A DNA stretch of 64,000 nucleotides, taken from positions 90,937-154,936 of the forward strand of contig NZ_BMQQ01000017.1 in assembly GCF_014648195.1 (NCBI RefSeq). The letters run 5' to 3'. The notes under the pieces were generated by a model, which did not search any database, was not told where the DNA came from, and worked only from the letters and a program-made list of their open reading frames with translations. Shown here one piece after another: positions 56,445 through 64,000 of this stretch (position 1 is the stretch's first letter; the number at the start of each line of letters is the position of its first letter). Origin of the DNA: Streptomyces purpureus. GTDB lineage: Bacteria; Actinomycetota; Actinomycetes; Streptomycetales; Streptomycetaceae. The position numbers were made by a program, and so were the translations under genes.

Positions 56445-56647
56445 GCGGCCCTCCTTGCCCGGCGGCGCTCCCGTTCGGGAACGGCGCTCAAGTACCGCTG
56501 CTTCTCCGGTGCGTGTGCGGTGCCCGTCCCCGCACTGCGCGACCCGTCGGTACCGAAGAGCCTAGAGCGGCTCTGCGCTGGTGGGGAGATCAATTCCGTC
56601 ATTGCTCCGGTGTCGTCGAATCATGGCCGAAGACCGCGGAACGCAGT

Positions 56648-56706
56648 CGGCTGCGGATGCCCACCCCCTGCCGTCGGGCGGGGGGATCCCAGGACATCCG
56701 CAGCCG
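56648..56706 (-). terminator. terminator after arc
   Basis: CGGCTGCGGATG (56648-56659) pairs exactly with CATCCGCAGCCG (56695-56706); C-rich and G-rich runs inside can extend the stem. It starts ten bases after the arc stop. No T-run follows. Confidence 0.7.
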
Positions 56707-56715
56707 GTCCGCGTC

Positions 56716-58482
56716 TTACAGGTACTGACCGGTGTTCGCCACCGTGTCGATGGAGCGTCCGGTGTCCGCACCCTGCTTGCCGGTGACGAGCGTGCGGATG
56801 AACACGATCCGCTCGCCCTTCTTTCCGGAGATACGGGCCCAGTCGTCCGGGTTCGTGGTGTTCGGCAGGTCCTCGTTCTCCTTGAACTCGTCCACGCAAG
56901 CCTGGAGGAGGTGGGAGACGCGAAGGCCCTTCTGGTTGTGGTCGAGGAATGCCTTGATGGCCATCTTCTTGGCCCGGTCGACGATGTTCTGGATCATCGC
57001 GCCGGAATTGAAGTCCTTGAAGTACAGGACTTCCTTGTCGCCGTTCGCGTACGTGACCTCCAGGAAGCGGTTCTCCTCGGATTCCGCGTACATCTGCTCC
57101 ACGACCGACTGGATCATGGCGTGGGCGGCGGCCTCCTTCGACCCGCTGTGCTCGGACAGGTCGTCCGCGTGCAGAGGGAGGGAGGGGGTGAGGTACTTCG
57201 CGAAGATGTCCCTCGCGGCCTCGGCGTCGGGCCGCTCGATCTTGATCTTGACGTCGAGCCGGCCGGGCCGCAGGATCGCGGGGTCGATCATGTCCTCGCG
57301 GTTCGAGGCGCCGATGACGATGACGTTCTCGAGGCCCTCCACACCGTCGATCTCGGCGAGCAGCTGCGGGACGATGGTGTTCTCCACGTCCGAGCTGACA
57401 CCGGAGCCACGGGTGCGGAAGAGGGACTCCATCTCGTCGAAGAAGACGATGACGGGGGTCCCCTCGCTCGCCTTCTCCCGGGCCCGCTGGAAGACCAGGC
57501 GGATGTGCCGCTCGGTCTCACCGACGTACTTGTTGAGGAGCTCGGGGCCCTTGATGTTGAGGAAGTAGCTCTTCCCCGCGGGCTGGCCGGTCACCTCGGC
57601 GACCTTCTTGGCAAGGGAGTTGGCGACCGCCTTGGCGATCAGCGTCTTGCCGCATCCCGGCGGACCGTAGAGCAGGATGCCCTTCGGCGGCCGCAGTTCG
57701 TGCTCCTTGAAGAGGTCCGGGTAGAGGTACGGGAGCTCGACCGCGTCGCGGATCAGCTCGATCTGGTTGCCCAGACCGCCGATCTTGTCGTAGTCGACGT
57801 CCGGAACCTCTTCGAGGACGAGTTCCTCGACCTCGCTCTTCGGCACCACTTCGTAGACGTAGCCGGACCTGGGCTCGAGCAGCAGGGCGTCGCCGGGGCG
57901 GATGGTGGCGTCCAGCAGCGGCTCGGCGAGCCTGACCACCCGTTCCTCGTCGGTGTGCCCGACCACCAGGGCGCGCTCGCCGTCCTCGAGGATCTCCTTG
58001 AGGGTGACGATGTCCCCGGCGCGCTCGTACTCCATGGCCTCGACCACGTTCAGCGCTTCGTTGAGCATGACCTCCTGGCCACGCCGGAGCTCGTCGAGCT
58101 CGACGCTGGGGCTGACGTTCACCCGGAGCTTGCGGCCCCCGGTGAAGATGTCGCAGGTGCCGTCCTCGTTGGCCTGCAGGAAGACACCGAAGCCGGCCGG
58201 CGGCTGCGCGAGCCGGTCGACCTCCTCCTTGAGGGCCACGATCTGGTCACGGGCCTCGCGGAGCGTGTTGGCGAGCCGCTCGTTCTGCGCGGACACGCCG
58301 GCCAGGTTGGTCTGCAGCTCGACGATCCGCTCTTCGAGAATCCTCGTATGACGCGGAGAGTCGGCGAGCTTGCGTCGCAGGACGGCGATTTCCTGCTCGA
58401 GATAGGCAACCTGGCCGGCAGGGTCTTCAGACCCCCGCCCCGGCCGGATGCCGCGGTTGATGTCGTCGTCGTGGGCTGCCAC
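56716..58482 (-). CDS. arc: proteasome-associated AAA ATPase ARC/Mpa
   Basis: A 588-residue ring ATPase that recognises Pup, unfolds the tagged protein and feeds it into the 20S core. Residues about 25-85 form the Pup-binding coiled coil (YLEQEIAVLRRKLADSPRHT). Two OB domains follow (about 95-235). The AAA module has Walker A GPPGCGKTLIAKAV, the pore-loop region KSYFLNIKGPELLNKYVGET, Walker B VIVFFDEMES and the arginine-finger area RPGRLDVKI. The C-terminal TGQYL is the docking tail with the penultimate Tyr that inserts into PrcA. The GTG at 58482 is chosen: GGAGGTGAGGACC precedes it and it gives the length and the AAHDDDINRG start of S. coelicolor ARC as recalled. Confidence 0.98.
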   Translation of the reverse strand: MAAHDDDINRGIRPGRGSEDPAGQVAYLEQEIAVLRRKLADSPRHTRILEERIVELQTNLAGVSAQNERLANTLREARDQIVALKEEVDRLAQPPAGFGVFLQANEDGTCDIFTGGRKLRVNVSPSVELDELRRGQEVMLNEALNVVEAMEYERAGDIVTLKEILEDGERALVVGHTDEERVVRLAEPLLDATIRPGDALLLEPRSGYVYEVVPKSEVEELVLEEVPDVDYDKIGGLGNQIELIRDAVELPYLYPDLFKEHELRPPKGILLYGPPGCGKTLIAKAVANSLAKKVAEVTGQPAGKSYFLNIKGPELLNKYVGETERHIRLVFQRAREKASEGTPVIVFFDEMESLFRTRGSGVSSDVENTIVPQLLAEIDGVEGLENVIVIGASNREDMIDPAILRPGRLDVKIKIERPDAEAARDIFAKYLTPSLPLHADDLSEHSGSKEAAAHAMIQSVVEQMYAESEENRFLEVTYANGDKEVLYFKDFNSGAMIQNIVDRAKKMAIKAFLDHNQKGLRVSHLLQACVDEFKENEDLPNTTNPDDWARISGKKGERIVFIRTLVTGKQGADTGRSIDTVANTGQYL

Positions 58483-58748
58483 GGTCCTCACCTCCTCCAA
58501 GGGGAGCTGGACGCTTCCTGACCCTACCTGGGTGGGTGGTGATTGAAACCCCTAGATCACAAAGACTGTCGAGGCGTGTCCGATCTTCACCCTTGCGCTC
58601 TCCCTCACGCCTGGGGAATACCCACCCATCAACATCGGAAAGCGGGCGGTTGTAAGGTCGGAGTGGTCAACACCCGTCAGGGCTGTACCGACTTACTTCA
58701 CTTTGCTTCACCGGACCGCAGGACCGGGCGCAGGAAACGGCAGGAGAT

Positions 58749-59060
58749 ATGACCGTGCAGGACGAGGCTCCCTCCGCGACGGCCGGCGACGCCCTGGAGG
58801 TCTGGATCGACCAGGACCTGTGCACCGGTGACGGCATCTGCGCGCAGTACGCCCCCGAGGTCTTCGAGCTGGACATCGACGGTCTGGCCTATGTGAAGAG
58901 CGCCGAGGACGAGCTGCTTCAGGACCAGGGTGCCACCACGCCGGTGCCGTTGCCGCTGCTCCAGGACGTGATCGACTCGGCCAAGGAGTGCCCGGGCGAC
59001 TGCATCCACGTCAGGCGCGTTTCGGACAGGGTCGAGGTCTACGGCCCCGACGCGGAGTGA
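58749..59060 (+). CDS. 3Fe-4S-type ferredoxin
   Basis: A 103-residue electron carrier. Cluster ligands are Cys25 and Cys31 in LCTGDGIC, where Asp28 replaces the second Cys, and Cys81 in ECPGDC. This CxxDxxC...CP pattern points to a [3Fe-4S] cluster; Cys85 is an extra cysteine. Such ferredoxins commonly serve cytochrome P450s or other oxidoreductases, but no partner gene is next to it. It is divergent from arc, an arrangement common in actinobacteria. ATG with AGGAG close upstream. The 266-base region between it and arc must hold both promoters; I see no other gene there. Confidence 0.93.
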   Translation: MTVQDEAPSATAGDALEVWIDQDLCTGDGICAQYAPEVFELDIDGLAYVKSAEDELLQDQGATTPVPLPLLQDVIDSAKECPGDCIHVRRVSDRVEVYGPDAE

Positions 59061-59064
59061 CGGA

Positions 59065-59637
59065 TCACACACTCCGCGCTTCGGCCTGGGTGGTCCTGAT
59101 GAACTTCCCGCCCTTCCACTGCCACTTGACCCGCTCCCGGCGGTCCGGGCAGCAGCTCGGCACGTCCGGCGACGAGTAGCCGAGCAGGGTCGCGGTCACC
59201 GCCCGGTCACGTACGGCGAGACCGGTCACGTTCTTCCGGTCCCCCGGTTCGATCAGGGTGGCCACCACGCGCGCGGGGCTCTGCCGCCCGTGGGTCAGCA
59301 CGTAGACGCCGTGCGGGGGCGCTCCGGAGCCGGCGTCGCAGTGGACCACCGCGACGGTCTCCGGCCGGCCGTCCCCGTCGAGGTCTCCGGACGCCTTGCT
59401 CGCCACCACGCTCGGCGCTCCCCTGCACTCCAGGGGGAAGGTCACGGCGGCCGGGTCCGGGGCCGGTACGGCGGCGGAGGCGGCGGCGACCGCGGGAGGC
59501 GTGGACGAGGCCGTGGCCGCGTCCGGCCGGAGCAGATGGGCGCCCGCAACGACCGCGGCCATCGCCGCGGCTGTGGCGAGCCAGTGCACCGGGCGGGTGT
59601 GGGTGTGCGCGAGGTCCGGAAGGACTGCGGGCTGCAC
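59065..59637 (-). CDS. secreted or anchored protein, unknown function
   Basis: A 190-residue protein with one hydrophobic helix (about 18-36, VHWLATAAAMAAVVAGAHLL) acting as signal anchor. The outer part begins with an Ala/Pro-rich stretch and contains SGDLDGDGRPETVAVVHCDA, which looks like one FG-GAP/VCBS-type calcium-binding blade. Cys residues in PLECRG, VVHCDA and SCCPDRR could form disulfides. I do not recognise a family with a known role. The GTG at 59637 is preferred for AGGAGACATCCCGC upstream. It is convergent with the ferredoxin gene, with only four bases between the stops. Confidence 0.75.
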   Translation of the reverse strand: MQPAVLPDLAHTHTRPVHWLATAAAMAAVVAGAHLLRPDAATASSTPPAVAAASAAVPAPDPAAVTFPLECRGAPSVVASKASGDLDGDGRPETVAVVHCDAGSGAPPHGVYVLTHGRQSPARVVATLIEPGDRKNVTGLAVRDRAVTATLLGYSSPDVPSCCPDRRERVKWQWKGGKFIRTTQAEARSV

Positions 59638-59807
59638 GCGGGATGTCTCCTGTGGCGTGGTGGTGCGGTGGGGTGGCCAGCATCGTGCCATACGTCACAG
59701 GTGGGCGGAACAGGCGGGGTCGGACCCGGTGAACGTGAAGGTGCCGCCGTCGAGTTCTCCCGTGGTCGGCGGGAACTCGGCGGCGGCACGCTCGCGTTGT
59801 GAGGGGG

Positions 59808-60695
59808 TCAGCCCTTGTTGGGACCCTCGTAGTCCTCGCCGTAGGCGCCCTTGGCCGGACGGCGGCGGCGCATCGGGGGCTCCACACCGTCCGCGAGACG
59901 GCGGGCGGTGACGAGGAAGCCGGTGTGTCCGATCATCCGGTGGTCGGGGCGGACGGCAAGGCCCTCGACGTGCCAGTTGCGGATCATCGACTCCCACGGC
60001 TGCGGCTCGGCGTAGCAGCCGAACTCGCGGATGGACTCCACGGTCCGCGCGAGCTGGGTGGTGGTGGCCACGTAGCAGCAGAGGATGCCGCCGGGGACGA
60101 GCGCCTTGGAGACGGCCTCCAGGCACTCCCAGGGGGCGAGCATGTCCAGGATGACGCGGTCGACGTCGGTGTCGGACAGGTTGTCCTGGAGGTCGCCGAC
60201 GGTGAGCTGCCACGCCGGGTGCGGGCCGCCGAAGTAGCGCTCGACATTGCCCTTGGCGATCTCGGCGAAGTCCTCGCGGCGCTCGTAGGAGTGGAGCATG
60301 CCGCTGTCGCCGATCGCGCGGAGCAGGAAGCTGCTGAGCGAGCCGGAGCCCACTCCCGCCTCCACGACGCGCGCGCCGGGGAAGATGTCGGCGAAGGCCA
60401 GGATCTGCCCCGCGTCCTTGGGGTAGACCACGGCTGCGCCGCGGGGCATGGACAGGACGTAGTCGGGGAGCAGGGGGCGCAGCGCGAGGTAGGCGACGTT
60501 TCCCGTGGTACGGACAACACTGCCCTCGGGAGCACCGATCAGCTCGTCGTGCGGGAAAGAACCCTTGTGGGTGTGGAAGTTCTTTCCGGCCTCGAGCGTG
60601 AACGTGTAGTGGCGTCCCTTGGGGTCGGTGAGCTGGACCTGGTCCCCGACCTTGAAGGGCCCGCGACGGCGGGCGGCACCGGTCGGTTCGGACAT
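59808..60695 (-). CDS. trmI: tRNA (adenine-58-N1) methyltransferase TrmI
   Basis: A 295-residue SAM-dependent enzyme that makes m1A58 in tRNA. The small N-terminal beta domain (FKVGDQVQLTDPKGRHYTFT, GKNFHTHKGSFPHDELIG) is followed by the Rossmann domain with VVEAGVGSGSLSSFLLRAIG for SAM, YERREDFAEIAKGNV and DRVILDMLAPWECLEAV. EVxGLAVRPDHRMIGHTGFL in the last part is typical, ending in a basic tail. In actinobacteria this gene is usually found beside the proteasome block, as here. ATG start; it lies 19 bases after the site-2 protease gene on the same strand and is probably co-transcribed. Confidence 0.96.
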   Translation of the reverse strand: MSEPTGAARRRGPFKVGDQVQLTDPKGRHYTFTLEAGKNFHTHKGSFPHDELIGAPEGSVVRTTGNVAYLALRPLLPDYVLSMPRGAAVVYPKDAGQILAFADIFPGARVVEAGVGSGSLSSFLLRAIGDSGMLHSYERREDFAEIAKGNVERYFGGPHPAWQLTVGDLQDNLSDTDVDRVILDMLAPWECLEAVSKALVPGGILCCYVATTTQLARTVESIREFGCYAEPQPWESMIRNWHVEGLAVRPDHRMIGHTGFLVTARRLADGVEPPMRRRRPAKGAYGEDYEGPNKG

Positions 60696-60714
60696 GTGAC
60701 CAGCCTACCGGCAG

Positions 60715-61962
60715 CTATGTGGTGGGTCGTGCCATGGCCCGTACGAATGCCCGCTCGACGTCCGCGGCGGACAGGACGCCGTAGATCTCGCCGGTTTCCT
60801 CGATGACGAGGTACTCGGTGGCCGGGGTGGCGCGCAGCCGGTCGAGCAGGGCCTCGCCGGCCAGCTCCGCGGGGATGCGCATGCCGTCGGTGAGGTCCTG
60901 GGCGAGGCCGCTGACGGCGACCCAGGGGCGGCGGTGCTGGGGGACGCCGACGATGGCGGTTTCGCGGACCAGGGCCGTGGGGGCGCCCTGGCCGTCGACG
61001 ACGACGAGGGCGCGGGCCCCGGCCTCGTTGGCGCGACGAAGGGCCTCGGAGAGCGGGGTTGCGGATTCGACGGGGACGGCGCGGCGGGTGAGCGTACGGG
61101 CGCGCAGCTCGGGGAGGTGTTCGCGCAGCCGGGCCATGCGCAGGCTGTTGCCGGCGCCGGTCCAGATGATCGCGGCGAGGATGGCGGCGAGGAGCGCGTC
61201 CATGACCGTGTCCATGCCGCTGATGTCTTCGGTGGCGTTGCCGAGGGCGCCGGTGTGGGTGAGCAGGGGCAGGCCGACCAGGACGGCGACGGCCAGGGCG
61301 CGGCCGACCCAGGCGGCGGCGACGGTGCCGCTCATCGGCTTGCCGGTGATCTTCCAGACGATGGCGCGGAGCATCCGGCCGCCGTCGAGGGGCAGCCCGG
61401 GGAGCAGGTTGAAGACGGCGACGATCAGGTTGGAGATCATCAGGCCGGCGAGCAGGACACCGGGGACGGTGCCGGGCTGGACGGCGCTCATGCCGAGGTA
61501 GAAGACGCCTGCGAGGACGAGCGAGAGCAGGGGGCCGACGAAGGCGAGGACGAACTCGCGGCCGGGGGTCTCGGACTCCTTCTCGATCTCGGAGACTCCG
61601 CCGAAGAACTGGAGCTGGATGCGGCGCACCGGCAGTTTGAAGCGGAGCGCGGCGACGGTGTGGGCCAGCTCGTGGACCAGTACGGAGGCGTAGAAGGCGA
61701 CGGCGAAGAAGAGGGAGACCAGGTAGCGGGCGTTGCCCAGCTCCGGCAGGATGCGGTCGAGCTGGCCGCCGAAGACCCAGGTGATGAGGGCGGCGACCAG
61801 GAACCAGCTGGGGGCGACGTAGACGGGCACGCCGAAGGGGCGGCCCATGAGGATGCCGCCGCCGGGTTCCTCGGAGCGCGGCGGGGTGCCGCTGCCGGGG
61901 TTCGGTCCCGCCGTGTCGGACCGCGGCCTCGTGCTGTTGCCGCTCTCGTCGTCCTGGTTCAC
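60715..61962 (-). CDS. site-2-type M50 metalloprotease with CBS domains
   Basis: A 415-residue polytopic membrane protease. The zinc site is HELAH in VLVHELAHTVAALRF, with the third ligand in NLLPGLPLDGGRML; both lie within the membrane helices. The N-terminal 35 residues are disordered and cytosolic. After the helical core (to about residue 275) two CBS motifs follow (AVPVESATPLSEALRRANEA, VVDGQGAPTALV, YLVIEETGEIYGVLSAADVE), which bind adenine nucleotides in other proteins. Such Rip-like enzymes cleave membrane-bound anti-sigma factors or signal peptides; the substrate is unknown. GTG start at 61962. It precedes trmI and is divergent from the nuclease gene. Confidence 0.93.
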   Translation of the reverse strand: MNQDDESGNSTRPRSDTAGPNPGSGTPPRSEEPGGGILMGRPFGVPVYVAPSWFLVAALITWVFGGQLDRILPELGNARYLVSLFFAVAFYASVLVHELAHTVAALRFKLPVRRIQLQFFGGVSEIEKESETPGREFVLAFVGPLLSLVLAGVFYLGMSAVQPGTVPGVLLAGLMISNLIVAVFNLLPGLPLDGGRMLRAIVWKITGKPMSGTVAAAWVGRALAVAVLVGLPLLTHTGALGNATEDISGMDTVMDALLAAILAAIIWTGAGNSLRMARLREHLPELRARTLTRRAVPVESATPLSEALRRANEAGARALVVVDGQGAPTALVRETAIVGVPQHRRPWVAVSGLAQDLTDGMRIPAELAGEALLDRLRATPATEYLVIEETGEIYGVLSAADVERAFVRAMARPTT

Positions 61963-62117
61963 GGGTTCCCTTCGTTGCCGAGCGTCCTGCGACCGGCCCG
62001 TGTGCTGTGGTGTCTGTCACGGTACGGGCGGGTGTCTGCCTCGATCATGCAGTGCGTGGGGGTCTTGAGTCGATGGTATTCCGCTCGCTGTCAGTGGCGG
62101 GTCGTAGGGTCTGAGTC

Positions 62118-63065
<948 letters not shown>

Positions 63066-63171
63066 CGACGGCGTGGGCCCGGTGGGCGGTTCGTCGCCCA
63101 CCCGGCCGCCCTGCGCGACCATGGCACGTCGGCCGAAGGCACAATAGGGGCGGTCTAGCTAAGGAGATCAC

Positions 63172-63843
63172 GTGGCCATCCGCGTCCTATTGGTCGACGA
63201 CCAGCCGCTGCTGCGCACCGGCTTCCGGATGATTCTGGAGGCGGAGGCGGACATCGCGGTCGTCGGCGAGGCCGGGGACGGCCTCCAGGCTCTCGATCAG
63301 GTGCGGGCGCTGCAGCCCGATGTGGTGCTGATGGACATCCGGATGCCGCGGATGGACGGGGTCGAGGCGACCCGTCAGATCACCGGTCCCGGCCGGGACG
63401 GTCCGGCGAAGGTACTGGTGCTGACCACGTTCGACCTGGACGAGTACGTGGTGGAGGCGCTGCGGGCCGGGGCGAGCGGCTTCCTGCTGAAGGACGCGCC
63501 GGCGAACGAGCTGGTGCAGGCGATCCGGGTGGTCGCGGCGGGCGAGGCGATGCTGGCGCCCAGCATCACCCGTCGGCTTCTGGACAAGTACGCGGACCAT
63601 CTGCCGTCCGGCGAGGAGCCGGTGCCGCACGCACTGAGCACCCTGACCGAGCGTGAGGTCGAGGTGCTCAAACTGGTGGCGCGGGGGCTGTCGAACGCGG
63701 AGATCGCGGCGGATCTGTTCGTGAGCGAGACGACGGTCAAGACGCATGTGGGCCATGTGCTGACCAAGCTCGGTCTGCGGGACCGGGTGCAGGCGGCGGT
63801 GTACGCATACGAGAGCGGTCTGGTACGCCCCGGGGCTCAGTGA
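63172..63843 (+). CDS. NarL/LuxR-type response regulator
   Basis: A 223-residue two-component regulator. The receiver domain has Asp9/Asp10, the phosphorylated Asp55 (VVLMDIRMPRMDG), Thr near position 84 and Lys in FLLKDAP. The C-terminal LuxR helix-turn-helix is LTEREVEVLKLVARGLSNAE and SETTVKTHVGHVLTKLGLRD. No histidine kinase is adjacent on either side within the window, so it looks orphan. GTG start with AAGGAGATCAC upstream. A CACAATAGG stretch about 30 bases before the start could be the promoter -10 region. Confidence 0.95.
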   Translation: MAIRVLLVDDQPLLRTGFRMILEAEADIAVVGEAGDGLQALDQVRALQPDVVLMDIRMPRMDGVEATRQITGPGRDGPAKVLVLTTFDLDEYVVEALRAGASGFLLKDAPANELVQAIRVVAAGEAMLAPSITRRLLDKYADHLPSGEEPVPHALSTLTEREVEVLKLVARGLSNAEIAADLFVSETTVKTHVGHVLTKLGLRDRVQAAVYAYESGLVRPGAQ

Positions 63844-63959
63844 CGAACCGTCAGCGCTCGGGGTAGCCGACTTCTGGGCGGCAACCTCAGGTGCACGGGA
63901 AACGGCGCCCCCTCGGCCGGTGAGGGCGGATTCTTGGGGTCCTCGCAACACCTGATGGC

Positions 63960-64000
63960 CTACGTGGTCGTCAGTAGATCACGCAGGCGCTCGGCTGGGG
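63960..64000 (-). CDS. possible C-terminal end of an unknown gene
   Basis: On the minus strand an open frame enters from the right edge and ends PAERLRDLLTTT-stop at 63960. The composition (helical, Leu/Arg) fits the end of a soluble protein or transposase. Only 13 codons are visible, so neither coding status nor identity can be established. The space from 63844 to 63959 shows no other gene. Confidence 0.25.
   Translation of the reverse strand, partial: PAERLRDLLTTT

Overview
The window is a 64 kb piece of chromosome from a Streptomyces or very close relative. The evidence is very high GC with strong third-position GC bias, many GTG and a few TTG starts with AGGAGG-like ribosome binding sites, and gene sets typical of Streptomyces: pheS-pheT beside infC-rpmI-rplT, and the Pup-proteasome block arc, dop, pup, prcB, prcA, pafA, pafB, pafC with tatA-tatC and helY. 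It reads as core chromosome. I see no tRNA or rRNA gene, no CRISPR array and no complete mobile element; a 41-base open frame at the right edge may be the end of a further gene.

Layout. 1-6.5 kb: a DUF1918 protein, a Tat-exported glycosidase-like protein, a 3-hydroxybutyryl-CoA dehydrogenase, a NUDIX hydrolase, a helix-turn-helix/TPR regulator, a SpoIIE-type phosphatase and a degenerate hairpin array. 6.5-14.3 kb: a translation block on the minus strand (pheT, pheS, a cytosolic PAS histidine kinase, a TrmH-type rRNA methylase, rplT, rpmI, infC). infC appears to start at an ATC codon and has a terminator-like attenuator in its leader. 14.3-20.4 kb: DUF1844, SseB-like, a mycosin-like protease coupled to a proline-rich membrane protein, a PLP enzyme and a DUF2510 protein.

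20.5-27.3 kb: a compact catabolic cluster, the most interesting functional unit here. A GlnA4-type gamma-glutamyl ligase, an aldehyde dehydrogenase and a short-chain dehydrogenase form one operon; a GntR/FadR regulator, an ethanolamine-type permease and a PuuD-like gamma-glutamyl hydrolase lie divergently. Together they would import ethanolamine, glutamylate it, oxidise alcohol to aldehyde to acid and cleave the product to glutamate and glycine. A 20-bp site GGTAT-N9-CCATTG occurs once in each of the two promoter regions.

27.3-39.2 kb: LysR regulator/TDT exporter, an XRE-cupin regulator coupled to a signal-less metal-receptor protein, a quaternary-amine ABC transporter with permease and binding protein fused, a 5'-3' exonuclease, an iron-box controlled siderophore-interacting protein, a GC-rich repeat island and a MerR-controlled pair of membrane proteins.

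39.2-60 kb: helY, a lipid kinase, tatC, tatA, two small proteins, pafC, pafB, two FKBP isomerases, pafA, an MFS/LacI pair, prcA, prcB, pup (C-terminus already GGE), dop and arc with a divergent ferredoxin. These make the whole ligase-deligase-ATPase-20S protease pathway plus its DNA-damage regulator. 60-64 kb: trmI, a site-2 protease, a RecB-like nuclease with a probable Fe-S site and an orphan NarL-type response regulator.

All functional calls come from reading the sequence and remembered family knowledge; no database search was run.
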